A stretch of 64,000 nucleotides of DNA from Patiria pectinifera (Eukaryota; Echinodermata; Asteroidea; Valvatida; Asterinidae), in NCBI GenBank assembly GCA_029964075.1, contig CM057146.1:12853501-12917500 (forward strand), given 5' to 3'. Under the pieces are notes generated by a model. The model saw nothing but the letters and a program-made list of their open reading frames with translations, ran no database searches and had not been told where the DNA came from. Every line of letters starts with the position of its first letter. Within the stretch, counting starts at the first letter, position 1. A program made the translations under genes and the position numbers. Positions 21,218-33,227 of this stretch are shown in pieces.

Positions 21218-21736
21218 AATATGCAAACACCTGTTACAATTTATTTATAGAATACTCGAACCTTGTGTGGCAATGCATTTTCTGCTCAGGGCTTTTGTGT
21301 ATTATCATTTACTTATTGTGCTGCCTCCATTTCTTACAAATCTCTTACAAATTGTGTGCACCTGTTTAAATCTTGTTCTTGTATAGTGGTTCTCTTTTAA
21401 GATGTTATTTATGAGTTCGTAACAATCTAGCAGGAGATATATTGGATAACAGAATTTTTTTAAAGATGCACTCGACAAAGATTTTTTTAAGCAATCACTT
21501 GGACAGAAATGCTACATCACTTTGTTAAAAGGTTGACATCATGACCAGTGCTTTAGAAAAGATTAACATACTTATACCCAGTGATTTAATTCAACAAATG
21601 TACATGTATGCATTGTGTATCGTTGTAATAATTGTAATTTATTTGTATTTATTAAGTCAACTAATCCATGTAAATGTATACTTAATTTTTCTTTTTTAAA
21701 GAGTACATGTTATGGTTTCTGAAGGCATTTTGAAAA

Positions 21737-21742
21737 AATAAA
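21737..21742 (+). terminator. CLCN7: Candidate CLCN7 poly(A) signal
   Basis: AATAAA in gaaaaaataaagctgtatat, about 3.46 kb after the stop and preceded by AU-rich sequence. Conserved at 50195-50200. An earlier aaataaac near 18920 is an alternative. Neither can be confirmed without transcript reads. Confidence 0.25.
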
Positions 21743-21799
21743 GCTGTATATTTAAAACAATTTTTTGCTTCTTTAAACCTTATTCTTTGTCATGAACAC

Positions 21800-24700
21800 T
21801 AACATTAAAAACCTTTGTATACATTTATATTTCTGTTCATACAATTTCATTTTAAAATCTTCATTTTAATAATAAAGGTTTTCTCTCTGATATCAGCTAT
21901 ATATATTTGGAAGTTATAAATGAATCCACAACTCAAAACTCGCCGAAACAAAATGCCTGTAGCCAACTTTTGGGTTTTCAGGAAATTGCATTACAGAAAG
22001 CAGGAAGTAGCGGATTAGTTTCCAGACAAGGACAGAAATAAATTCTAATCATTTGAACTGATTAAATCTGTCAGTGAAGTGCTGTTTACGCATAAGTTGT
22101 CATTTACTTGAATAAGAATTACTTTTGCTTGCTTGAGATGCATCTTATTTGGCCGACCCATGTATTTATGCATTTACGTAGAAAAATAAACAACTGTTGG
22201 CTATGGCCAAAAAAAAAGAGATAGTTCTGCTTCCTACCTACCATATTCTGACAGCCTCTACCCTAATTTTTTTTTATGGGAAAAATGAGGAAAAAACACC
22301 CAAAACCATGAATTTCTACCTTTTACCCTCGACTACAGGCAGACGCCTCCATATGATCGTACACACACAAAATTGGCCCCCCCAAAAAAAATTCCCTACC
22401 AATCTACCCTATTTTCTAATGCCATGTAATCCGAAGCAGAACTATTTTTTCTTTGGCCTAAAGTCAAAATTTAGTCATTTGAAAAGCACTGAATTCTGTA
22501 AGCAGATTGTCCCATCAATTTTCCACATGAAAAACATCTTCAAAATTGTAACATTAATTTTAAATGCATAAAAAACCTAAGACAAACTTACCCATTCTTA
22601 TTGGTCGAGAGCCCGTCACGTGGCCGGTTTTAAGCGGTTGATAAAGACCGGCTGCCTGGTCTTAAACAATTTTCCAGTGTCACACGAAATCGGACTCCTA
22701 TGAAATCCAGTGCCTTTTACCGTTTTATTGGTTGAACGTTCACAATCCTCACGTAGGCATGCGCAACACTGCCAGTGAGTCAGTACTTCATAGTCCTAAA
22801 TTCACAACGCACCGCAACAGCTGCATTCTGCGCGACATCGCACAGTATGCGCGACATCGCACAGTATGCGCAACCTGCGCGCCAATCTCCATGAAAGGAG
22901 TTGTTTACGACTTACTCGTGAGCTGGACACTCCATTGTATAGCTAGAGGGGTGTTTTGAAAACATGAAGTGAAAGTGTTGAACAAAATCATTGGAAATTT
23001 TAATTTTTGACTTGTTTTGACTTTTGAGCTGAAAAGTTTTGATTTTTTGACCGAAAAAGGTATTTATGAATGGGAATAAATACATGCTTGGTCGGTATTA
23101 AACACTAAAGACCAGTTGGAGTCTGGATGCTGATAATAACCCTCGCCTACAGACTCCAACCGGTCTTAACCTCCCAAGCACACATTTATTCCCCTAACAA
23201 TAATTCTATTGAAAACCGAAACAACAAAATGATGGTCAAGTTTACAAAGTACAATAGAATATTCCTTATAAGTCGAAATGATAAACGTATTTCAAATACT
23301 AAATGATTATAGGTTTTGCCTTACGTTTTATTGCCATGCATATATGAAGCATGCATACGGAACATCTTGCATACATTTGTTAATGTTTAAAAGGCCATGC
23401 TAATGTTATATCAATAAAATGTGTACATAGAATGTTATAATACATTGATAATACACAAACACAGATTTTCATGAAATTCTTCGCACACAACTCGGAATGC
23501 ACTTCATGAACAGAAAAGGGTAAGAGCTTTCAGCATCTCTACCGGCATTTGGCAATAAAGTTGAAAGAAAACAGTCTTTAAGACCTACATGTAATAGTAA
23601 ATAAAAAGCTGCCCATGAAATAAGGCTATTTCTCCCTGCTTTTTCCTAACAACATGTATGTCTAAGCTCTGGACTATAAGATGCGTATGAAAATGCATTA
23701 AGGGGCCACATTGCTACCGTCACGTTAGCAGTTTTCCCAATGGTTGTGATTTTTTGTTAAATACCTGAAACCACCAAAGAAGAATTTTAACACATGAATG
23801 GACATGCATCCTTGTGCTAAAGATAATTTGAGTTGATTATTTATATTTGCATTTTGACATTATCCTCAAAATTCCATTAAATAGTGGACGAGAAACAGAT
23901 GCAAAGTGGTCCCCTATGTGTGATGCGATCAAGCTAAATGAGTCGTTTGTCAGGAATTTTCATTTGGAGATGCCAAAATAGGGCCACTTCATCACATCAC
24001 TTCATCACATCTCTTGGTGTGCCGACTTCCATAATTTTTTAACTAAAATGGTATCAGCAGGCGGTTTTCACAGCAGTAATGCTGAGATTGTGCTCTTTTC
24101 AAATCTGTAAAAAAAAATAACAAAATCGACCAGGGTTGACTAATGACTCATTTAGCTTAATAGCAACACATATTGTGTTTCTTGGCATATGTCCCACAAA
24201 ATACTGTGTATTTTTACTTGCTAGCAACTTGCATAATTCCCCATCCAGCAAGCATGCTGTAATCATAAGTTTGTATACATGGTATAAGCAGACATTTTCC
24301 CACAGGTCCCATTATTTCACGGATCGACAGTTGCGAGACAGAAAGTAGACCTTTTCTAGAAATCTGCCCGTCGGCAAGTCAAATTATGGACTGCATGCAA
24401 AACTATGCCGTCTGGGATTTAGAAAAAAAAATGCAAATCTTACTAATATTACTGACAAACAGTTCAGTCTATTCCCATCACACAACCACTCTCGGGTGCA
24501 TTCATACTTTGCAGCGATGCAGTGCAGGGGTTGTACATGTACATGTAGCCGGAAAAAAGGGGGAAAAAACGCTCCAACAAAAATGCTCCGAAACGGCACA
24601 TTCAATTCTGGCTGTCTTATTGCATGGTGGAATAAGTCCTTCATGCTTATTGTAAAGAATGATAAATTATGTCACTAAATTATGCACTTATGGTTAAAAC

Positions 24701-24935
24701 AAAAATGCATTGTTAAAAAAATGCATGACTGTATGTTTATCCTACATGTAAGCAATAGTTTTGTTCGGCAAAGAATGATGTACATATGTTCCTGTAACAA
24801 CATTACAAGACATACTGACAATGCACACATTTTAAAAAAACATTAAGTACACCCATAGGATCAGACTATGAACATTATACCACAAAACTCATTGCTTGAA
24901 GTCACTGTGATGATTTTATGGCTGAGCTCTGACCT
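21800..24935. other. Intergenic region copy A, left part
   Basis: Contains a repeat at about 22195-22480 that matches the start of the window, and a family A element at 22564-23195 with a 19-base doublet (gcgcgacatcgcacagtat). The rest is AT-rich sequence collinear with 50300-53384. No gene recognised. Confidence 0.5.
22564..23195 (+). mobile_element. Family A palindromic element
   Basis: Same order of motifs as 5166-5783: ggtcgagagcccgtcacgtg, a CCAATAAAA-type core, ggtatttatgaatgggaata and a terminal gcacacatttattccc. Allele at 51025-51657. Confidence 0.75.
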
Positions 24936-25206
24936 GGGCCCAATTTCGCTGCTTAACAGTTAGCAGAAAAGTTGTGCTTAGCATAGCAGGAAAATTTGCT
25001 AACCTTAAGCACTATTTCACAGCGTGCGCTAACGGTCGTGCGTGCATGGAGATTTCTACTGTTACCGGTACGTCATTAATTTAAGCAATTTTTTCCTCTG
25101 AAGTAAGCGTGCCTTTTGCTGTGCTTATGCTTACTGTCTCCATGAAATAGACGGAGGCTCTGTTAGCAGAAAATCGTGGGCTAAGCAGCGTCATGAAATT
25201 GGGCCC
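24936..25206. mobile_element. gggcccaatttc palindromic MITE
   Basis: 271 bases. Ends gggcccaatttcgctgctta and agcgtcatgaaattgggccc. The interior carries repeated gttagcagaaaa and gcttagca motifs in both orientations. Allele at 53385-53658; a fragment of the family lies at 14209-14300. Confidence 0.8.
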
Positions 25207-26136
25207 AGAAACAAGAAAAATTCATCTCACTCGCTTAAAATCTCAAAAGTCAATATGTCACAATATATGAAGAGTTTGTTTCCAAAATGCGACATATCCA
25301 TTTGAAAAAGGTGAAAATTGTGCACGTTTATGAAACTTTATAAGAATACAAACAGTATATAACAGTATTTCTTAACCTCATTTTTCACTTTATTGTATTC
25401 TTCAGTTTTGGCTTTGTATTTTTAAGTATCCTTCAGTATATAAAAACCGTTGAAATTACTTTTGGCCAGCCAAGAGAGAGCAGGATTCTAAAAGGGAACA
25501 AAATGGCGTATATCGCGCTTTGGAAATGAATTCTTTGTGTGTTCATTTTTATCTAATATAATTTGTTAAATTCTGCACACTATACAATTTATCTGGCATT
25601 TGTTCTAGAACTATAATCAACAGCACACAACAACACAATTTTTGGACAAACTACGCACAACGAATTACAGTAGAGAGCACCATATTTAAGTTAATTATAC
25701 TAAAATTATCATTTCAGAAATATTCAAAAGTTAAAATCTTGTTAAGTGTCATGATATCACCTGGCATTCTATCTTCAAACAGACAACCATAATTCCCATA
25801 CAGCTAGGGCCCAAAGTTGGGGAAGGGAAACAAGTTGGGACCATGTACACCATTGTGTCCCATTTTTCTTGCCGCGTCCAGGCTCCGTAACTATCTCACT
25901 ATCACGGATCATGTGACCCGTGATGTCATGATTGGCAGTTACTGCTGCACGATTTCCTCATGATGCGTGCATTGTAACAGCAGCCTCCACTGTTTGCAGT
26001 GTAACAGCAGCATATGAATTTTTTTTTAATTCAGCTGCTTTACATGATACCACATACATGTGCAGTGTAGAACTCTGCGATTTGATTTTGTGTACAATTA
26101 TCACATCACAGATAATGCCCAACTTTCCACTGTTAA

Positions 26137-26662
26137 AGGGAATGTACAACATTTGCTTTTGCTGCAATTTTCAGAAATAAATGGATTTGGAGGATAAGTA
26201 TATTGTAGCAAATATTGTAACACTGACTTGTTTCACGTTTTGGGTTCGTAATCGTAGATGCTGTAAAAACCAAGAAAACCAATCATGTTCTTGTAGTCTG
26301 GTTCCCTGACCCCACTTAAGATAAAACGGAGCAATTTACACTTTGGGGAATTGTTAGAATCAGTCTGGCAGGCTTGTAGTCTTCACAGGTGTGTAATCAA
26401 TTGCAAAGAAAATGCAGACGAACTGAATATGAAAAATTAGGAGCACTTTTTGAAAAAAGCCAGTTTTCTCCAACGCTGGTCGGCCAACCAGCGTTGGACG
26501 ACCAGCGTTGGAAAAATACAGTTTTTCTTGAAAACATCAGCACACCAGGTGCCACAAGTTTACAGGATGCTTTAGACTGTCATTCCCTAACAATCCAGAA
26601 AGATATTTCGTGATAATTTGATCATTTGGTTTTTTGATGTTTGCAAATGTTGTATCTTCCCT
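26137..26662. mobile_element. TTAA-flanked MITE, copy A allele
   Basis: Terminal repeats agggaatgtacaacatttgc and gcaaatgttgtatcttccct lie between TTAA at 26133-26136 and 26663-26666. The internal hairpin tccaacgctgg/ccagcgttgga is at 26469-26498, with its right arm duplicated to 26512. No coding capacity. TTAA targeting is known for piggyBac and Kolobok superfamilies. Confidence 0.85.
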
Positions 26663-27157
26663 TTAACAACTTTAAAAGAATGTAGTAAAGGCGTAATTTT
26701 GCGATGTCACATTCGAGTGGCATTCAACCCATAGTTCACCCCGCACGTACTTAACTTTTCGCTTACAGTGCTACCACAAAAACACTGTGACATAAAAAAA
26801 AAGATATGAAATAATGAAATTTCCATCAACCTACGTTTAGCTTTCAATGACAACACTTCTTTTTCTTTTTATCCCTGATGTCTTGCTTCAAAAAGTAGAT
26901 ATATTTTTTGGAAAATTTTATATTATATGTTATTTCACTCGTCGCTAACTTTCATAATTTCAATGTTCATTTACGGTGACTTGTCAGTTCGTAAATGTTT
27001 AGTGATTTGTCTGTTAAATATATAAAACTCTGAAGAAAAGCTTCTTTAAATAATTACATGCACACTTAATTATGTACATTTGTACTTACATGACATCTTT
27101 AAAATCAACAGCGCACATAGAGTGAACTTAACTACATGTACATGGACATCAAATGAA

Positions 27158-27355
27158 TAAGCCTTTTCGGAGTTCCAACTGCGTATTCGTAACCTGTGGC
27201 AACGCGCATTATTTGTCTCAAATGGCCTTTGACATCATCGTGCCACTGACTTTACAAAAAGGCTGTTTGTGCATTGTGGGTACTGTCAAAGGGCATCGAA
27301 GACATGTGCGTTGTCACAGGTTACGAATGCGCAGTTGGAACTCCGAAAAGGCTTA
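27158..27355. mobile_element. 198 bp palindromic MITE, absent from right contig
   Basis: The left end taagccttttcggagttcca is mirrored by tggaactccgaaaaggctta. Inner arms gtaacctgtg/cacaggttac extend the repeat to about 50 bases. In the right contig the flanks are joined directly (aaatgaattagttaaag, near 55605). Confidence 0.85.
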
Positions 27356-28369
27356 TTAGTTAAAGTTTGAAGCATTAAAACTTAATTCTGTTACAACTGT
27401 ACAAAAGAAAAATGTGGAGATATATCTTTTAAAAATAGAACAAATCTAGTGTCGAGTTGATGCATTTGCAATATCAACCCTTGAAAAAATAGACAGTGAG
27501 GAATAATGTAATGGAGCTTTGCGTGCCTTGTAAAATAAACAATAAACCAATCAGTGCATCAGTGTGGTCACTAGACAGCATGGGAATGCAATCAGGCTGG
27601 CACTCCGCGAAGCAACTGTGTTACCAAGTAATGAGGATTTTACGATCATGGTTCCGATAAACATTATTAGATACTGGTTTGGTAGTTCTAAACATGAATA
27701 GTAAATTAGTGTGAAAGCTACGCGTGTGTAATGTATAGACTTAAGCTTATTGCTTGGTCTTCATGGTTTGGCAAGAATTTCTGAGTTTTAATCATTATCC
27801 AGACAGATGATATCTAGTTTTCTACGCGACAGAACTTTAAATCTTCCTCAACTGGCTTCCAGACATTTAATTACATTACCCTCGTTTCATTCCAGCACGG
27901 CGCCGTTTTAGTGTGAAATTTCGACTCCATGAAATAGACTCATTGGTTGTACTGCACATGCCTTTGTTCAACTTTTAAAAATAATAGGCCGTGTGACAAG
28001 TCACATGTGAGGGCTAGAGTCCATATAAGGTAAAAGAGACCTGATTTTATAGGAGTCCAAATTTCATATGACACCGGATGTAAATCATTTCGAATTAACT
28101 TCACCATTTGAAACAATCGACTGTTGCAATTATTAGAAATGACTATAGAGTGCAGTCATTCTTAACTTAATTTAGTCCATAAAAATCGCCCGCCTGAAAC
28201 CATATTCAATTTGAGTCAACTTGACTTGTTCTAAATACATCTAAGGGCCCACTGATATGGCACTACTTTGGAACAGTTTAAATCTGTGTCAGAAACACAA
28301 ACGTACATGTAAAACCCTGAAAGCCATACATGAACAAACTTTATTAAGTACACTGATGATTTGACTTAA

Positions 28370-28870
28370 AGGGAATGTACAACATTTGCTTTTGCTGCAA
28401 TTTTCAGAAATAAATGGATTTGGAGGATTAGTATGCCAGAGCAAATATTGTTAAAATGACTTGTTTCACGTTTTGGGCTTGTAGATGTTGGAAAAACCAA
28501 GAAAACCATTCATGTTCTTGTAGTCTGGTTCCCTGACCCCACTTAAGATGAAACGGAGAATTTATAGACTTTGGGGAATTGTAAGATCAGAGAGTCAGTC
28601 TAGTAGACTTGTACCCCTTCACAGTTGTGTAATCAATTGCAAAGAAAACACAGAATAACTAATTATAATTTGAAAAAAAAGCCAGTTTTCTCCAACGCTG
28701 GTCGGCCGACCAGAGTTGGAAAAATACAATTTTTCTTGAAAATGTCAGCACACCCGGAGCCACGATTTTACAGGATGCTTTAGACTGTCAATCCCTAACG
28801 ATCCCGCAAGGTATTTTGTGATAATTTGATCATTTCGTTTTGTAATGTTTGCAAATGTTGTGTCTTCCCT
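28370..28870. mobile_element. TTAA-flanked MITE, absent from right contig
   Basis: 501 bases between TTAA at 28366-28369 and 28871-28874, with ends agggaatgtacaacatttgc and gcaaatgttgtgtcttccct. The right contig has a single TTAA at the joined site (gacttaaacagttttg, near 56625). Internal hairpin at 28691-28720. Confidence 0.9.
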
Positions 28871-28874
28871 TTAA

Positions 28875-31796
28875 ATAGTTTTGCTACTTAAAAGTTGTAC
28901 CGGTAATTTCATAAGATCCACTAAGAATTTGAATTTTTTAGAGACAAGTTGGTACATTTGTACATGTACATGTACATGTACCATGCAACAGCTTGTTTTC
29001 CTGTTCAAGTGGAATGACCAAAAAATATTGATAGCTTGAATTCATGTACTGGTACATGTACGTGGCAGTATTTTGCATCAGAAAAACAAATTGGGAAGAA
29101 CAGTCAAAACGATTATCTTTGGTAAAATTGGCAAATGGAAACTGGTAAATTCTTTCCCCCCCCCCCCTTATTTTTCAGTCAATGCTGTCAACAACTGAGC
29201 GACACCTTACTTTCCGTACTTCTTAAGTTTTCAAATGCGTACAGGCAATTTCACAGTTACTCGCATCGTTCTTTTTGCATATTTGACATTACGAGTGAGG
29301 TGGTCTTCATATTAGTCATGTTAGTTGGACTTTTTATTTCCTTTTTTGCATTATAACCATACCCAATATTCAAGGCTTTAAATTCCCCGACACCAAATCA
29401 GTTGAATGTTCCCTCATTTGAGCTTGGCACTCTCTGGAAATGTGGTACTCGCATTACACCAGAAGGACATGCCAAAACTTGTCTTTCTTTTTAATGCAGT
29501 ACTTTCCTTAGAGTAAGAACAACCTTGTTTTGGCATAAAATATGAACCTTTCTCTCCGCCTTAATAACACAATCTCACAACAGCACGTACATTTTGCATA
29601 TTGTAAAATCAATGTGCTAACATGACTACCTAAAATTCATAATTTCAGCCTCCAAAAAAAAAAAACTTTTTTATAAAAATACACTTTACCATGTTCCATC
29701 TCACTGGCACACCACACAAATAAAAGGTCTTGTCTTCGGAAGTTTCCCTTTACAATGTAATTTGAGGTTGTCATGCTTGTAGTTCTGAAGATTTCATAAA
29801 TTTTCCACTTTTCATTCATGTCCACTTTTGCTAGGAACTGCCCTTACACTGTTTGCTTGGCCACCTAATGATAACTTTCAGAACCACTGTTTCTCATTCG
29901 ATATTATTACGAGTACACAGTATTGCGCAAATTGATACTGATAGCTTCCACAATACCAATTGAACTGTATATTTACTGGTGGGCAATTCCATAAATTCCA
30001 GCTGTTACCAAATGGTACATATATCCAACTACATGATTTAATGAGGTCGTAAAGGTGGTAGCACATTTGTTTGGCCTGTAATTGTTTGCTCTTCATTAGA
30101 TGTCACATATTAGTAATGTATCACATTCACACTACCAACAGAAGCTCATTAAACTGTCCGACATGTACATATGTCCAAATTTATGGAATTGTCCTGGTAT
30201 ATACACGCAGGAACAGTAAATTCAATTGTTTCATTTCCAATAATCTATCCTTAAGAAATAAAATAATATAGAAATGAAACAATACGCTGAATAAAATAGA
30301 TACGTAGATATAAATTGTACCACAGTTAATTACATTTGCATAGCGACGAGAGCTAAAATATTATCTCAAACACTGACCTTGCTCTGTTTTTTTCTTTACC
30401 TTGTTCAGTTAATTATGTTAATGCCCCATTACTCAAAATAAATTGGCCATTATCAGTAACTTAACAAGCTTTGTCACTTTTTTATTGTCAGAGTAATTTG
30501 CGACTAGCTTTTACCCTTTTTATGTGGCATCCTGAGCTCACTTCTTACATGTACACTGTAATTTGTTGACATGACTGATTTGATCATCTAAATAGACCAA
30601 TTTTCTCGTTTATTTTTCACCGGTTCGATGGTTCCTTTTTCAAATGTAAGTCATTTACGTGTAGATGCATAAAACCCCCAATTTATAATATGCACTCTTT
30701 TGTTAGGCGTGTCAGCAAGCATGTGTTCGCATGAACGTCATTTATTTGTGGAAATTTAGGAAAAAATTCCGTACTGGATCACCACTTTTTTTTCAATTAA
30801 TTTTCAAGCGCCAAAAGTTGCATCCTTTATGGTTATTCCCTCCACTTTCCCTCCTCTACTCTCACCTTCTCTTTTCCTTTATTCCTATTTATTAGTCAGT
30901 CACTTACTTCATCAAGATTCAAACCTCAGACTCTTGCTTGAAACACGAGACTTTTAACCGCTAGGCCGTGCACGATTCCTGTTGCAATATCAATCTTTGG
31001 ACGTATTTGAAGTATCCATTGAAATAAACTAAATATTCATGAGAAAATAAATATTCATAATGACGTATTGCACTATCATTGGCCGGCTCATGCGTTGTCA
31101 TGGTTGTCGATGTCATGCGTATAACGTACCGCTGTCTTCCAGACACTTCAATCAGTTTTGATCAGCTGCTTCAACTTAGTTCTGCACAACGTGTGCATCC
31201 AAAAATGTGCTCTAAAAACATATTTTGCCTAATTTTTTTTTACATTTACACAGATTCCTGGATTCCTCTTGGGTGAAATCACAAGGTGAGGTAAAAATTG
31301 ATGTGTTTGGTGGCAGGTAAAGTGGTGAGCCAGTATGGAATTTTTACCGAAATTTATGTTACCGTGGCTACCGGGTCATTTCTGCTCGGATTATAAAGGC
31401 ACTGACTCGAAACCGGTTTGGTAAAAGAATATAATAAAGTGCAGTGTTTAAAATTACTACTGGAATACTGCTATCTACAAATACGGCAAATATAAGGAAA
31501 AATAAGTACATTAATAACAAGTTCAAAATGGGACCGCTTCATCAGAAAATTTGGCTAAGAGCTTAATAGACAACTGGCATGTAACATCCGGGAAAAAAGG
31601 AAGGAAAATGTCTGCAGAAAAACGTCAATTTGTTTTTCCATATTTAAGAAGGATGGTTTTAAAAGGAAGACCAAGGTTTGAAGGCAGATTCAGTTGTTTT
31701 CTGGTGGGATAGATATTTTCCGAGGCAAAAATAAATTGTCAAAAATCAACACAACACCCACAGGTGAATAACGAGACATCCACAATGATTCAACAG
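28875..31796. other. Intergenic region copy A, right part
   Basis: AT-rich and collinear with 56635-59760. Holds tacatg hexamer runs near 28963-28981 and a C run at 29157-29167. A tRNA-like segment lies on the minus strand at 30905-30975 (ctagcggttaaaagtc, gaggtttgaatc). No protein gene recognised. Part may be the CDR2 3' UTR. Confidence 0.4.
30905..30975 (-). repeat. tRNA-like SINE fragment
   Basis: The minus strand has ggcctagcggttaaaagtct (A-box like) and ctgaggtttgaatcttg (B-box like). Stems are imperfect. Allele near 58840-58912. Confidence 0.5.
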
Positions 31797-31805
31797 CTAA
31801 CAAGT

Positions 31806-32318
31806 CAACCTCGTCCCCAGGGTGTTGAGCAGTACGCGCCCACCACTACCTGCTCTCTCACCCTGGTATTGGATCATTTGCATGTGCAAGATTTTTGAAC
31901 ACGTATGCAAATTAGGAGTAGTCTGGTGCCTGCCTGTGCGTTACATTTGCGTTTGTTTTTGTATGCGGTGTCTGGGGTAAAAACAGAATCAATTTGTCGC
32001 AGCGCGAGCATGGCGTGAGTTACGAAAACATGATTTTATTTTAATTAAACTGTTACGATCTTAACGAGACAACATGCAGTATCACATTTCATGTTAATAT
32101 TAACAAACTGGAAAGGAAATGAATATTTTCGAGAAGGCGTGGAGGAATGATCGCGAAAACACGTACTGCACGTTGTGAATAACAACACGAAGTACACGAT
32201 ATAAATCCATTTCTAGCCAATTGCAGTATCGAATCAGGATGCAGGAAGGAAGTTTCCTATCCAGGGTTTACTATTGGAAACAACGTTGGAAATAAAGTAA
32301 GCACTGGGGACGAGGTTG
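31806..32318. mobile_element. 513 bp DNA element with 9 bp target-site duplication, absent from right contig
   Basis: Inverted ends caacctcgtccccag and ctggggacgaggttg are flanked by ctaacaagt at 31797-31805 and 32319-32327. The right contig shows the unoccupied site once (agctaacaagtaaaattcc, near 59758). Non-coding, so it would need a transposase from elsewhere. Confidence 0.92.
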
Positions 32319-32809
32319 CTAACAAGTATATTCCACAAGTCATTATTAAACAAGTCATAAAAAAATGGAATGTGCAATGTACACATGTACGTGTACATGT
32401 ACAACAGTGTACATTGTTATAAAGTCATGATCTTTATAACAGTAAAATTCAGAGGTAGTAGCGTACCATGGAAGTAATGCTGATCACGTAGTGAGAGTTT
32501 GAAACTAAGCTAAGAAAAATAAAATGTCAAGTTGATACTACATGTAACTGGATTTAAAACATTCTCACATCCTCATCTTACATATGTGCATCTGAGTAGT
32601 TGTTATTTGACAAGCTTTTCAGATTTTGCCAGTTCAAGTAGTTTTTATGTGTACAGCCTATTACAGATACATTAAAAATAAAAATCAACATGAATAAATT
32701 CCAAACAATAAAATCTGCGATTAACTTTCGCGTATACATACATAGATAACTATATAAGAACCCTGTTTTGCATGCATTTTTGAGATTATACACATATTGC
32801 AAGTTTTCC

Positions 32810-32825
32810 TTTATTTCATTTTATT
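32810..32825 (-). terminator. CDR2: AATAAA motifs just after the CDR2 stop
   Basis: Two minus-strand AATAAA hexamers lie at 32820-32825 and 32810-32815, 9 and 19 bases after the stop. They are very close to the coding end, so they may be chance in an AT-rich tract. Both are conserved near 60278-60295. Confidence 0.2.
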
Positions 32826-32833
32826 TTTCATTT

Positions 32834-33227
32834 TCAGCTTGCTCCACCATTTCCAGATTCGGATTGTGAGAACTGAGGTCGGTGTATAATCTCAAAAATC
32901 TCGTTGAAGAGTTTCTTGTACTCGGGCGGCCCGTTCTCAAACATGGAATCCATGGGGCTACCCTGGACACCTTTTGTCGGGGTACCAGCTAAGGTCTGAA
33001 CCCCCGTCTCGGCTTTCTTCCGGATGCTGAGAGTGCGCGGGCGGATGTTCTCATCCCGGAAGGAGCCACACCGGGACCTGAGGAGCAAGGAGTTGTACCT
33101 GTCCATCAGGGTGTGGTACTGGGCGTCGATCTCTCCTAAGAGGGACACGCCCTCATGTTTAGGATGCCCAACGAGTTGGTTCAGCCTCTCCGCACTCATA
33201 AGCCCCTCCTCCTCCGAGATCCTCCCA
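32834..33227 (-). CDS. CDR2: CDR2-like coiled-coil protein, terminal exon, copy A, cut by gap
   Basis: The minus strand encodes the last ~130 residues, identical at the protein level to the end of 60302-61220. It includes VSLLGEIDAQYHTLMDRYNS and PPEYKKLFNEIFEII, which match conserved CDR2 segments (human SLLHEVDTQYSALK and PPEYKALFKEIF). The stop TGA is at 32834-32836. The exon runs into the 500 N gap. In the last seven bases before the gap one C is missing relative to the other copy (agatcctccca against agatccctccca), which breaks the frame; at a contig edge this is most likely an error. Confidence 0.85.

Larger units (their letters stand above)
18635..21745. other. Probable CLCN7 3' UTR and downstream repeats, copy A
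   Basis: No reading frame resembles a protein. It holds T-rich tracts, a tRNA-like remnant near 18961-19025, and a family A element at 20746-21217. The stretch 19960-20560 is AT-rich and little changed between contigs, as a UTR might be. Extent of the UTR is not determinable from sequence alone. Confidence 0.4.

Noticed and set aside
29637-29825. Possible small gene in the intergenic region
   Set aside because: The frame is not preserved convincingly in the other haplotype (57540-57730), has no recognisable motif and is AT-rich.
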